Shown here: one piece after another, positions 1 to 9,681 of the stretch | Layout: each line of letters begins with the position of its first letter | How positions within the stretch are numbered: position 1 is the first letter of the stretch | Assembly: GCF_902826655.1 (NCBI RefSeq) | Contig: NZ_CADEFR010000009.1 | Coordinates: 1 to 64,000, forward strand | DNA: 64,000 nt | Origin: an uncultured Methylibium sp. | Lineage (GTDB): Bacteria; Pseudomonadota; Gammaproteobacteria; Burkholderiales; Burkholderiaceae_C | Direction of reading: 5' to 3' | Made by a program: the position numbers and the translations under genes | The notes under the pieces: generated by a model | The model's input: only the letters and a program-made list of their open reading frames with translations | The model's database searches: none | Told to the model about the DNA's origin: nothing

Positions 1-1524
<1,524 letters not shown>

Positions 1525-1914
1525 GCGGTGTCTCCGGTTGGCAGGGGTCCGTTGCAGCCACGGTGGCGGCCGCCTGGGCCGGCGAGGTTAGCCGATGACG
1601 GCGCCCCCACGCCCGACGGGGACGTCGATCGGCCGAACAGCGGCGATTCGACGGCCTTGTTCCGTCGATCACGCTGCGTCGCAGCCGCCACAATCCACTT
1701 CATCAAGGCGAAAGACCGACCGCACGATTGGGCGGAGCCCGGAACCCGTCACCGGCGCCAGATCCCGTCTCTGCACCCGTTGCAGTGTCCGGAAGCACAG
1801 AGGGCCACCCTGGGGTGGCCCTTCGCTTTTGGGGCGCATCCTGCGGTGTCGTCGGCGCCGCGCGGCGACCGCCGCTAGCATCCGCGCCAGTTTCGACTCG
1901 CCCCGGCCGCCTGC
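1525..1914. other. 390-bp divergent intergenic region without a gene
   Basis: This region separates the leftward ABC exporter from the rightward membrane hydrolase, so promoters for both are expected, but I cannot point to a convincing -35/-10 pair. No tRNA-like T-arm or real reading frame was seen. It contains a small hairpin (CTGCA-CCCGT-TGCAG, about 1771-1785) and then a strong intrinsic-terminator shape at 1801-1830 reading rightwards with no gene upstream of it on that strand. A short untranslated RNA ending near 1830, or an attenuator before the hydrolase gene, would explain this. Confidence 0.4.
1801..1830 (+). terminator. orphan intrinsic terminator
   Basis: Perfect 9-bp stem AGGGCCACC/GGTGGCCCT with a CTGG loop, followed by TCGCTTTT. 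The T-run is on the plus strand only, so it acts rightwards. The only plus-strand DNA before it is non-coding, and the next gene starts 84 bases later. Confidence 0.6.
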
Positions 1915-2922
1915 ATGGACTCCCTCTCCCAACTAGCGCTCGGCGCGGCCGTCGGCATCGCCGTGATGGGTCGGCGCACCGCGCTCTGGAAGGCGGCGCT
2001 CTGGGGCGGCGTGTGCGGCACGCTGCCCGACCTCGACGCCTTCATCGACCATGGCGACGCGATCGCCGACATGACCCTGCACCGCGCCAACAGCCATGCG
2101 CTGTTCTGGCTGACGCTGGCGGCCCCGGCGATCGCCGCGCTGATCCACCGCATCCACGGCCAGCCCGGCCTCTTCGGGCGCTGGTGGCTCGCGGTGTGGC
2201 TGGCCCTGATCACCCACCCGCTGCTGGACCTGATGACGGTCTACGGCACGCAGATCGCCCGGCCCTTCACCAGCGAGCCCTACGGCGTCGGCAGCATCTT
2301 CATCATCGATCCGCTGTACACGCTGCCGCTGCTGGCCGGGGTCGGCGTCGCGCTGGCGGCCGCACCGACGCGCGGCCTGCGCTGGAACGCGGCCGGCCTG
2401 GCGCTCAGCACCGCCTACCTCGCCTGGGGCGTGGCCGCGCAGCAGCAGGTCAGCGCGGTGGCGCGCGAGGCGCTCGCGGCCCAGGGCGTCGAGACCCGCG
2501 CCCTGCTGGTCACGCCCACGCCGTTCAACTCGGTCCTGTGGCGCGTGCTGGCGATCACGCCGCAGGGCTACGTCGAGGGCTACCGCTCGCTGCTGGACGA
2601 CGGACGCGGCATGGCCTTCGATCGCTTCGACCGCGGCGAGGCCCTGATCGCCGCGCACGGCGAACGCGACGCCGTCAGGCGCATCGCCGCCTTCACGCAC
2701 GGCTTCTACAGTCTCGTCGAGCGCGACGGCCGGCTGCTGCTGACCGACCTGCGCATGGGGCAGGAGCCCAGCTACTTCTTCCGCTTCGTGGTCGCCGAGC
2801 GGCGCGGCGACACCTGGACCGAGGTGCCGGCGTTCACCGTCGGCATCCGTCCGGACGTGGATCGCACGCTGCCCTGGCTGTGGCGCCGCCTGCTCGGCGA
2901 GCCGCTGCCGCCGCCGCGCTGA
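1915..2922 (+). CDS. membrane-bound metal-dependent hydrolase (YdjM/DUF457 family)
   Basis: Integral inner-membrane protein of 335 residues in the YdjM-like family, which is predicted to be a metal-dependent hydrolase; its substrate is unknown. The N-terminal half has several hydrophobic helices with conserved polar residues typical of the family: the LPDLDAFID segment near residue 38, a histidine in the HRANSHALF segment, and the ITHPLLDLMT segment near residue 99. The C-terminal 150 residues are more polar and probably form a soluble domain. It stands alone between a divergent ABC gene and a convergent relay operon. The first ATG fits the family. Confidence 0.85.
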   Translation: MDSLSQLALGAAVGIAVMGRRTALWKAALWGGVCGTLPDLDAFIDHGDAIADMTLHRANSHALFWLTLAAPAIAALIHRIHGQPGLFGRWWLAVWLALITHPLLDLMTVYGTQIARPFTSEPYGVGSIFIIDPLYTLPLLAGVGVALAAAPTRGLRWNAAGLALSTAYLAWGVAAQQQVSAVAREALAAQGVETRALLVTPTPFNSVLWRVLAITPQGYVEGYRSLLDDGRGMAFDRFDRGEALIAAHGERDAVRRIAAFTHGFYSLVERDGRLLLTDLRMGQEPSYFFRFVVAERRGDTWTEVPAFTVGIRPDVDRTLPWLWRRLLGEPLPPPR

Positions 2923-2936
2923 GCGGCGACGTCCGG

Positions 2937-3467
2937 CTACTGCACCAGTTGCAGGATCTCGATCTGGTCCGGCACCGTCAGGAAGGTCCCGGCCCCCGAG
3001 GGCATCTGCATCAGCGGCTTCAGGTCGGCGTCGAACAGCCAGACGTTCGGATAGATCAGCTGGCGCGCGCGCTCGTCGCCGATCGAGCGCTGGAACTCGG
3101 CGTACGGCAGGCTGCTGGCGCCGGCGCGGATGTAGACGTCCTTGGCCAGCACCGACAGCGAACTGCGCAGGTCCACCACGAGGTACTTCGCCCGGAAGTG
3201 CGGCAGCAGTTCCTTGGCGTTCTTGTCGAGGAAGGCTTCGTACTGCCGGCAGTAGCGGCAGTCGTTCGCACCCAGGTAGACGTAGAGGCGCTTGTTCTCG
3301 GCGCGGGCGCGGTTCAGGGCCGGGGTCAGGTCGAACTCGCTGCGCGCCGGGCCGCCGGCGGGCTGGACCACGATGGCGTCGTAGGCCGCCGGCAGGCCGG
3401 CCGCGCCGGCCAGCGTCGTCGCCAGCGCGAGCCAGAACGCCGCGAGCAGCCGGCCTGCCGCGCTCAC
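2937..3467 (-). CDS. periplasmic thioredoxin-like protein of the quinoprotein relay cluster
   Basis: 176-residue exported protein with a thioredoxin-type CRYC motif after a hydrophobic strand (LYVYLGANDCRYC), expected to reduce or carry thiol groups in the periplasm. The N-terminus is a signal peptide (AAFWLALATTLAGA). The start is a GTG overlapping the stop of the SoxYZ-like gene by four bases (GTGA), so the two are translationally coupled. It is the last gene of a three-gene leftward operon. Thioredoxin, SoxYZ-like and metallohydrolase-like genes commonly accompany PQQ-dependent dehydrogenases, but no such dehydrogenase is in this window. Confidence 0.8.
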   Translation of the reverse strand: MSAAGRLLAAFWLALATTLAGAAGLPAAYDAIVVQPAGGPARSEFDLTPALNRARAENKRLYVYLGANDCRYCRQYEAFLDKNAKELLPHFRAKYLVVDLRSSLSVLAKDVYIRAGASSLPYAEFQRSIGDERARQLIYPNVWLFDADLKPLMQMPSGAGTFLTVPDQIEILQLVQ

Positions 3468-4309
3468 AGCCCGGCGCCGCCCACGGCCAGGCGGCCGGAG
3501 AAGTGGCCTTCCTTCGAGTCCTCGACCTCGGCCTTCAGCTCGCCACCGGCGCGCGGCACGAACTTGAAGCGCCAGGTCGGGTTCTCGCTGACCGAGAAGT
3601 CCTGCTCGGACGTGAACAGCGTCTGATCGCCGTAGGTCACCTTCACGGTCCGCACGAAGAAGGGCGGGATGAACATCACCGTCTGGTTGTTCAGCTCGAA
3701 GCCGGTGTCGTTGGGATGCAGCACGGTGATGTCGGCCACGGTCGGCAGGCCGGGCTTCACGCCTTCGGGCAGCTTGAAGAGGGTCTTGCCGATCAGGTGC
3801 GGGTTGTCGCGGTTGGGCGGGGCCGAGCAACCGCCCGAAGTCTTGACGTAGCGCGAATCCATGTGCAGCGAGCCGTCGGACAGTTCGGCGACGACGCGCA
3901 CGTGGCTGTACTCGTCGACGCGCAGCCGGGTCTCGAAATCGGCCTGGCCGAGCTCGGTGCCGAGATCCAGCACGGCGGCCACCGGCGACGGGTTCTTGTC
4001 GACCAGCACGAACATCTTCTTCACGTAGAGCTCGGGCTTCTGGGCCTGGCGCGACACGATCTTCACCGGCACCGAGGCGCCGTAGGCCGCGCGCAGCGGC
4101 ACGGTCAGCTGCACCTGGCCCGAGCCGGCGTCGATCTTGCGCGTACCGAACAGCCGGGCACGCAGGGCCTCCCACTGCGGCGACGAGTCGGTGTGCTGCA
4201 CGTTGGTGGGCAACCCGCCGGGCGCCGCCAGCGCCGGCAAGGCAGCGAGCAGTCCGCCCGCGATCACGCCGCTGAAAAGCGCGCGTCCGATGAAAGTCTT
4301 TCGATCCAT
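3464..4309 (-). CDS. quinoprotein dehydrogenase-associated SoxYZ-like carrier protein
   Basis: 281-residue secreted protein (signal peptide about 1-28) fusing a SoxY-like domain to a SoxZ-like domain. In Sox systems SoxY carries sulfur intermediates on a cysteine in a C-terminal GGCG-type arm. Here the equivalent arm is SGGCSAPP, near residue 160 between the two domains, with the SoxZ-like beta-sandwich following (about 165-275). Fused SoxYZ proteins of this kind are associated with PQQ-dependent alcohol dehydrogenases, where they are thought to act as a carrier in a relay; the cargo is not established. The gene lies 19 bases after the metallohydrolase-like gene and overlaps the thioredoxin gene. 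Confidence 0.88.
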   Translation of the reverse strand: MDRKTFIGRALFSGVIAGGLLAALPALAAPGGLPTNVQHTDSSPQWEALRARLFGTRKIDAGSGQVQLTVPLRAAYGASVPVKIVSRQAQKPELYVKKMFVLVDKNPSPVAAVLDLGTELGQADFETRLRVDEYSHVRVVAELSDGSLHMDSRYVKTSGGCSAPPNRDNPHLIGKTLFKLPEGVKPGLPTVADITVLHPNDTGFELNNQTVMFIPPFFVRTVKVTYGDQTLFTSEQDFSVSENPTWRFKFVPRAGGELKAEVEDSKEGHFSGRLAVGGAGL

Positions 4310-4328
4310 GCTGCCTCGCTCGCCGTGC

Positions 4329-5291
4329 CTACTTGAAGAGCAGCTCTCGTTCCATGCGCACGAACAGGATCGAGGCGTTGCGACGGTGAATGATCTGGTA
4401 CTGGTCCCAGTCCCGGAACTCGGGCAGCTCGGCGGCGTCGGGCACCTCGCTGAGCGCGACGTCGGCGCGGCTCAACTCTAGCAGCCGGGCCTCGAGGCGG
4501 TCGAGGTAGCGCTGCACGCGCGCCAGCACGTCGGGCGATGCCGCCGGGCCGTGACCGGGCACGACGGCCTTCAGCGGCAAGCGCTGCAGCGCCGAGAGGG
4601 CGTCGCGCCAGCCCGGCAGCTCGCCGTCCTGGATATCGGGAATGCGGCCGGCATCGGCCAGTCCGCCGGCGAACATCACGCCGCTCGACAGGTCGAGCAC
4701 GGCCGTGTCGCCGGGGCCGCTGGAGTGGCCGTAGGACAGCAGCCGGATCGGCCGGCCGATCAGGTCCAGGGTCTCGGCCGTATCGAACTCGCGGTCGGGC
4801 ACGAACATCGCCGTGCCGCGCATCGCGTCCTCGCCCAGCACGCGGTTCAGCGTCTTCAGGCAGCCTTCGCAGCGGGCGGTCATGAGCCGCGACACGCGCC
4901 GCTGCATCAGGATCGGGATGCCGCGCTCGCGGAAGGCGGTGGCGCCGAACAGGAACTCCTGTCTCGCGTGCGTGATGACCAGCAGCCGCACCGGCTTGTC
5001 GGTGACGCGCGCGATCTCGGCCAGCAGCGCCTGGCCGTGCCGGTAGGAAACGCCGGCATCGACGGCGACGACGCCGCGCTCGCCGACGATGAAGCCGGCG
5101 TTGCCGAGCCGGCCGAGGTTGATGGCGTCGAGCTCGCCGTCGGCGCCGCGGATCATGTAGACGCCGGGCCCGACCTCGGTCGCGCGCCCGGACGGCGCCG
5201 CACCCACGTTGGCGACGCCGGTGCAGGCCGTGACGAGCATCAGCAGCAGCGGCGCGACGAGCAGCCGGAAGGTGCGGGCGCAGGACCCCAT
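4329..5291 (-). CDS. MBL-fold quinoprotein relay lipoprotein with degenerate metal site
   Basis: 320-residue metallo-beta-lactamase-fold protein, first gene of the relay operon. The chosen ATG gives a lipoprotein signal ending LVTAC (Cys23); longer starts upstream are possible, including one nearer an AAGGAG. The fold is recognisable (NLGNAGFIVGERGVVAVDAG strand, YGHSSG, VPGHGP), but the family HxHxDH motif reads HARQEF, and the usual FAGD bridging aspartate reads FAGG. Most zinc ligands are therefore missing, so it may be a non-catalytic member or may use other residues. It also carries a CEGC pair near residue 163. Family assignment is firm; activity is uncertain. Confidence 0.8.
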   Translation of the reverse strand: MGSCARTFRLLVAPLLLMLVTACTGVANVGAAPSGRATEVGPGVYMIRGADGELDAINLGRLGNAGFIVGERGVVAVDAGVSYRHGQALLAEIARVTDKPVRLLVITHARQEFLFGATAFRERGIPILMQRRVSRLMTARCEGCLKTLNRVLGEDAMRGTAMFVPDREFDTAETLDLIGRPIRLLSYGHSSGPGDTAVLDLSSGVMFAGGLADAGRIPDIQDGELPGWRDALSALQRLPLKAVVPGHGPAASPDVLARVQRYLDRLEARLLELSRADVALSEVPDAAELPEFRDWDQYQIIHRRNASILFVRMERELLFK

Positions 5292-5440
5292 GTCGATGTG
5301 TCTCGTGATCGGTGCCGGCGGCATGAGCCCGCACGCCTTGTCTCCTTGGCGCAATGTAGCGGCAGGGCCGCGCCGAGCGTGGCGTGGGGTCGTCGCCGGC
5401 GCGGCGGCGGGCGTCGCAGAATCCGCAGGTCCGCCCCGCC

Positions 5441-5911
5441 ATGCGTCCCCTGTCCCTGCCTCCGTCCACGCCCGGCCAGGTCTGGCTGTCGGCCATGCCG
5501 GGTCGCCTGCAGCCCTGGTCGCACTTCGAGGCCGACGCCCGCCGGCGCGGCCTGACGCGCATCGTCTGCCTGACGCCGCTGGACGAGGTCGCCGAGCTCT
5601 CGCCCGACTACCACGCCGCCGTGGTGGCTGGCCGCCTGCCGTGGCACTGGCAGCCGCTGGCGATGCGCAATTTCGGCCTGGCCGACAGCCTGCGCGCCTA
5701 CCAGGACGGCATCGCCGCGATGGTCGACGCGCTGGCGGCCGGCGAGGTGCTGCTGCTGCACTGCGCCGCCGGCATCGGCCGCACCGGCACCACCGCGGCC
5801 TGCCTGCTCAAGCGCCTGGGCCTGCCGGCCGAGGAGGCGCTGAAGCGCGTGCGGGAAGCCGGCTCGAACCCGGAGTCCGCGTTGCAGTCGGGCCTGATCG
5901 ACCGGTTCTGA
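5441..5911 (+). CDS. dual-specificity / tyrosine-type protein phosphatase
   Basis: 156-residue cytosolic phosphatase of the cysteine-dependent superfamily. The P-loop HCAAGIGRTG supplies the nucleophile Cys108 and phosphate-binding Arg114 (CX5R). An aspartate in the FGLADS loop near residue 82 is a candidate general acid. Compact size and lack of other domains resemble small bacterial dual-specificity phosphatases. The start ATG was chosen because the region before it has no conserved character; a GTG 57 bases upstream is also open. The substrate is unknown and neighbours give no clue. Confidence 0.85.
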   Translation: MRPLSLPPSTPGQVWLSAMPGRLQPWSHFEADARRRGLTRIVCLTPLDEVAELSPDYHAAVVAGRLPWHWQPLAMRNFGLADSLRAYQDGIAAMVDALAAGEVLLLHCAAGIGRTGTTAACLLKRLGLPAEEALKRVREAGSNPESALQSGLIDRF

Positions 5912-5989
5912 GCGCGCTTGCTCGGGATCTCGCACGGGCCGGTCGGCCAGAATCGTGCGATCCGGGCCACGAGCCCGCCACGACTCCCG

Positions 5990-8008
5990 ATGACGATGCA
6001 CCCACTCCGTCCGATCCATCCCGCGCTGGCCGCGTCCGCCCTCGGCCTGAGCCTGCTGCTGGCGGCCTGCGCCGGTCCGGCCACCTCGCCGGCCGCCGGC
6101 ACGCTGCTGCCCAACGAGAACCTCCACGTCGAAGGCCTCCCGCCGATCCCGATGGCGCTGGTGGCCCGGGCCGACCGGTACACCGACTTCCGCGGCCACG
6201 GCTTCGTCGACTGGCATCCGACGCGACCCGAGATGCTGGTCTCGCACCGCCAGGCCGGCGGCAGCACCGCGCAGCTGTTCCGCGTCGCGGGGCCGCTGGC
6301 CGCGCCGGAGGCGCTGACCGACTTCGCCGATCCGGTCACCAGTGCCAGCTACGAGCCGCGCGACGGTCGCTACATCGTGTTCGCGCGCAGCAGCGGCGGC
6401 AACGAGGCGCACCAGCTGTACCGCCTGGATCCAGCGACCCGCAGCACGACGCTGCTGACCCACCCCGACGAGCGCCACGAGGCGCTGGCCTGGCTGCGCG
6501 GCCGCTCGGAGCTGATCTACAGCGCCGTCCCGCTGGACCGCACCGCGGCGGGGGGCACGCGCGCCGATCCGGGCACGACGCTGTGGATCGTCGATCCCCT
6601 GCGGCCCGAGTCGCGGCGCAAGCTGGCCGAGCTGCCCGGCACGGGCTGGCTCGGCGGCGACGTCTCGCGCGACGACCGCCAGCTCGCGATCACGCGCTAC
6701 CGCTCGGTCAACGAGTCCGAGGTCTGGCTGATCGACCTGGCCAACGGCACGCCGACGCAGCTGCTGCCCGCGGCCGGCGAAACGCTGAAGGCCACGCACA
6801 AGCCGGTCGCCTTCCAGCCCGACGGCCGCGGACTCTTCGTCTTCAGCGACCGCGCCGGCGAGTTCGTCGAGCTGATGCGCTACGACCTCGACCAGCGCAC
6901 GCTGCAACGCGTGACCGGGCACATCCCCTGGGATGTCGGCGCGGTCGGCCTCAGCGGCGACGGTCACCGGCTGGCGGTCCAGGTCAACGTCGACGGTCGC
7001 CAGGAACTCCGGCTGTTCGACGCCAGGACGCTGGCCGAGCAGCCGCTGCCGGCGCTGCCGCCTGGCAGCGCCGGCCAGCCGTCCTTCCACCCGCGCCTCG
7101 GGACGCTCGCGATCACCATCGACAGCAGCCGCGAGCCTGGACGCATCCGCGCGCTCGACGCCGACGGCCGCTGGCAGGCATGGACCCAGGCCTACATCCC
7201 GGCCGCTGTGGACACGCGCGCGTTTCCCGACCAGGGCATCGTGCGCTGGACCAGCTTCGACGGCCTGGCGATGTCGGCGATCCTGACCCCGCCGCCGGCC
7301 CGCTTCACCGGCCGGCGGCCGGTGGTCGTGCGCGTCCACGGGGGACCCGAGTCGCAGGCGACGATGGGCTTCCTGGGGCGCTGGAGCTACCTCGTCAACG
7401 AGCTGGGCATCGCGATGATCGAACCCAACGTGCGCGGCTCGGCCGGTTACGGCAAGACCTTCCTGACGCTGGACAACGGCATGAAGCGCGAGGACTCCGT
7501 CAAGGACCTCGGCAGCCTGTTCGACTGGATCGCCACCCAGCCCGGTCTCGATCCGTCGCGCGTGCTGGTGGTGGGCGGCAGCTACGGCGGCTACATGAGC
7601 CTGGCGGCCAGCGTGCACTACGCCGACCGCATCGCCGGCGCGATCGACGTCGTCGGCATCTCCAGCTTCACCACCTTCCTCGCCAACACCGAAAGCTACC
7701 GCCGCGACCTGCGTCGCGTCGAGTACGGCGACGAGCGCGAGCCCGCGATGCGCGAATTCCTCGACCGCATCTCGCCGCTCAACAACGCACAGCGCATCAC
7801 GCGGCCGCTGTTCGTCGTGCAGGGCCGCAACGATCCGCGCGTGCCGTGGACCGAGGCCGAGCAGATCGTGAAGAAGGTCCGCGAGAACGGCACGCCCGTC
7901 TGGTACCTGCGCGCCGAGAACGAGGGGCACGGCTTCCGTCGCAAGGAGAACGCCGACTTCCAGTTCTACGCGATGCTGCGCTTCATGGAACAGACGCTGC
8001 TGAAGTAG
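5990..8008 (+). CDS. S9 prolyl oligopeptidase family lipoprotein
   Basis: 672-residue serine peptidase with an N-terminal beta-propeller (about 40-400) built from WD/TolB-like repeats, and a C-terminal alpha/beta-hydrolase domain. The catalytic triad is visible: Ser531 in GGSYGGYM, Asp615 in GRNDPRVP and His647 in NEGHGF. The start at 5990 leaves a lipoprotein signal with lipobox LAAC (Cys27), so the enzyme is probably anchored in the periplasm. Members cleave short peptides, often dipeptidyl or acylaminoacyl substrates. It follows the phosphatase by about 80 bases and may be cotranscribed. Confidence 0.92.
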   Translation: MTMHPLRPIHPALAASALGLSLLLAACAGPATSPAAGTLLPNENLHVEGLPPIPMALVARADRYTDFRGHGFVDWHPTRPEMLVSHRQAGGSTAQLFRVAGPLAAPEALTDFADPVTSASYEPRDGRYIVFARSSGGNEAHQLYRLDPATRSTTLLTHPDERHEALAWLRGRSELIYSAVPLDRTAAGGTRADPGTTLWIVDPLRPESRRKLAELPGTGWLGGDVSRDDRQLAITRYRSVNESEVWLIDLANGTPTQLLPAAGETLKATHKPVAFQPDGRGLFVFSDRAGEFVELMRYDLDQRTLQRVTGHIPWDVGAVGLSGDGHRLAVQVNVDGRQELRLFDARTLAEQPLPALPPGSAGQPSFHPRLGTLAITIDSSREPGRIRALDADGRWQAWTQAYIPAAVDTRAFPDQGIVRWTSFDGLAMSAILTPPPARFTGRRPVVVRVHGGPESQATMGFLGRWSYLVNELGIAMIEPNVRGSAGYGKTFLTLDNGMKREDSVKDLGSLFDWIATQPGLDPSRVLVVGGSYGGYMSLAASVHYADRIAGAIDVVGISSFTTFLANTESYRRDLRRVEYGDEREPAMREFLDRISPLNNAQRITRPLFVVQGRNDPRVPWTEAEQIVKKVRENGTPVWYLRAENEGHGFRRKENADFQFYAMLRFMEQTLLK

Positions 8009-8010
8009 GC

Positions 8011-8029
8011 CTGTTCCTTCCTGGAACAG
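8011..8029 (+). terminator. possible terminator hairpin after the peptidase gene
   Basis: Seven-base-pair perfect stem CTGTTCC/GGAACAG with a TTCCT loop, immediately after the peptidase stop codon. There is no T-run, so it is either a weak or Rho-assisted terminator or an mRNA-stabilising hairpin. Confidence 0.35.
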
Positions 8030-8147
8030 CGGCGAGCAGCCCGTCACGCCGCGGCCGACGACAGCGTCGCAGCGGGGCGACAGCGATGGCCCAGGGACCT
8101 GCCCGCGCAGGACAATGTCGCAGGGACGAGCCCGAGGAGACCCCTGC

Positions 8148-8966
8148 ATGAAGCGACTGGCCTGGCGTTCGATCGTTGCGTTGAGCTTCGCCCTGCTCAC
8201 ACCGCTGGCGAAGGCCGACCTGGTGTTCGCCGTCAACGAGGGTGTCACCTACCGCGTCCCGGCCGAGCAGATCGCGGCGCGCTATGCCGCCATCGCGGCC
8301 GACCTGACCAAGCTGCTGAAGCAGCCGGTCACGATCCTGCCGGTCGGCGACTACCCGACGCTGCGCGCCAAGCTGGCCGAGCGGGCCTACGACCTGGCGA
8401 TGGTGCACCCGGCGCACCTGTCGATCCTGGCCATCAAGAACTCCGGCTACAAGCTGATGGCGGTCACCAAGGGCTACCAGCAGTACAGCGCCAACTTCCT
8501 GGTCAATGCGGACTCGCCGCTGAAGTCGGTCGCCGACCTGAAGGGGCTGCGGCTCGGCGCCCCGGACGAGGACTCCATCACCTCGTGGATGGTGCGTGCG
8601 ACGCTGCGCGACGCGATGGGCGACCCCAAGCAGGTCGCACTGACCTACACCCGCTACCAGGATGCCGTCCCCTTCTTCGTCGAGAACAACCTCACGCACG
8701 CCGGTGCCACGGCTTCCGGCGCCGTCATCAAGGCCTGGCAGGCCAAGGGCGGCAAGATCCTGTTCAAGTCCAAGCAGGTGCCCATCAAGCACCTGATCGC
8801 CAGCCCGAAGCTGTCGCCCGAGCAGATCAGCGCCGTCCGCGACTACCTGCTCGCGCTCGACACCACCGACGAAGGCAAGAAGAAGCTGGAGCCCAGCAAG
8901 TTCACCGGCTTCGCCGCCTACGACGAAGCGGAGATGCTGAAGATCGGCGCCTGGCTCGGCCTTTGA
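8148..8966 (+). CDS. PhnD-like phosphate/phosphonate-type substrate-binding protein
   Basis: 272-residue periplasmic binding protein of the PhnD type-2 fold. Signal peptide about 1-22 (IVALSFALLTPLAKA). The segments DYPTLRAKLAERAYDLAMVH and GLRLGAPDEDSITSW match the ligand-binding lobes of this family. The start is supported by GAGGAG nine bases upstream. No ABC ATPase or permease gene is adjacent, so it may serve a distant transporter or a sensor. The ligand cannot be named from sequence; the family binds phosphonates, phosphite and other small anions. Confidence 0.85.
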   Translation: MKRLAWRSIVALSFALLTPLAKADLVFAVNEGVTYRVPAEQIAARYAAIAADLTKLLKQPVTILPVGDYPTLRAKLAERAYDLAMVHPAHLSILAIKNSGYKLMAVTKGYQQYSANFLVNADSPLKSVADLKGLRLGAPDEDSITSWMVRATLRDAMGDPKQVALTYTRYQDAVPFFVENNLTHAGATASGAVIKAWQAKGGKILFKSKQVPIKHLIASPKLSPEQISAVRDYLLALDTTDEGKKKLEPSKFTGFAAYDEAEMLKIGAWLGL

Positions 8967-9005
8967 GCGTCGACGCGCCGGGGCCCTGCCCTTCGGCGCA
9001 CACTC

Positions 9006-9031
9006 GCGCCTCCGCATCCCCCCGGAGGCGC
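9006..9031 (+). promoter_or_regulatory. hairpin sequestering the ribosome-binding site of the dioxygenase gene
   Basis: Perfect 8-bp inverted repeat GCGCCTCC/GGAGGCGC with a ten-base loop. The right arm contains the GGAGG that is the Shine-Dalgarno sequence of the gene starting at 9034. Folding would hide the ribosome site. It may regulate translation, or may double as a weak terminator for the preceding gene. This is seen in the sequence; the role is inferred. Confidence 0.4.
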
Positions 9032-9033
9032 CC

Positions 9034-9681
9034 ATGCCCCCACCTCCCGCCCCGACCCGCCGTCGGCTGCTGCGCCAGGCCGCGAGCGGCATCGCGCTGA
9101 TCGCCTGCCCGGCACTGCAGCTCGGCGTGCGCGCCGCGCCGGCCGCCGCAGCGCGCCCGACGCCGGCGCAGACCGAAGGGCCGTTCTACCCCGTGCAGTT
9201 GCCCGACGACCACGACGCCGACCTGCTGCATAACGGCGCGCGCCGCTACGGTGCGGGCCAGCCGGTGTGGCTGGACGGCCGCGTCGTCGATCTCGCCGGG
9301 CGGCCGGTACGCGGCGCGCAGGTCGAGATCTGGCAGTGCGACCAGCAGGGCCACTATCACCATCCGGGCGACGGCGGGCGTGCCGATCCCGACTTCCAGG
9401 GCTTCGGTCGCGTCGAGGTCGACGCGCAGGGGCACTATCGCTTCCGCACGCTGCGGCCCGCCGCCTACGACGGGCGCACGCCGCACATCCACGTCAAGGT
9501 GAGGCTCGCGCGCCGCGAACTGCTGACGACCCAGCTCTATGTCGACGGCGACCCGGGCAATGCGCGCGACTTCCTGTGGCGCCAGTTGCGCGATCCGGTG
9601 GACCGTGCGGCCCTGACCCGGCCTTTCGTGGCCGGGGCCGACGGGCTGCGCGCCGAGTTCCCGATCGTCGTCGCCGCTTGA
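9034..9681 (+). CDS. exported intradiol ring-cleavage dioxygenase
   Basis: 215-residue protein related to protocatechuate 3,4-dioxygenase beta chain and catechol 1,2-dioxygenase, non-haem Fe(III) enzymes that open catechol rings between the hydroxyls. It begins with a twin-arginine leader (TRRRLLRQAASGIALIA), so the mature enzyme is probably periplasmic. Candidate iron ligands are the tyrosines in GHYHHPGD and in the GHYRFRTLRPAAY segment, and the two histidines of PHIHVKV. GGAGG precedes the ATG but lies in a hairpin. The stop overlaps the start of the pseudouridine synthase gene (TTGA). Confidence 0.88.
   Translation: MPPPPAPTRRRLLRQAASGIALIACPALQLGVRAAPAAAARPTPAQTEGPFYPVQLPDDHDADLLHNGARRYGAGQPVWLDGRVVDLAGRPVRGAQVEIWQCDQQGHYHHPGDGGRADPDFQGFGRVEVDAQGHYRFRTLRPAAYDGRTPHIHVKVRLARRELLTTQLYVDGDPGNARDFLWRQLRDPVDRAALTRPFVAGADGLRAEFPIVVAA

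Noticed and set aside
1740-1800. Possible tRNA or SRP RNA before the orphan terminator
   Set aside because: A TCCGGAAG string recalls the SRP loop, but the conserved SRP helix context and any tRNA T-arm are absent.
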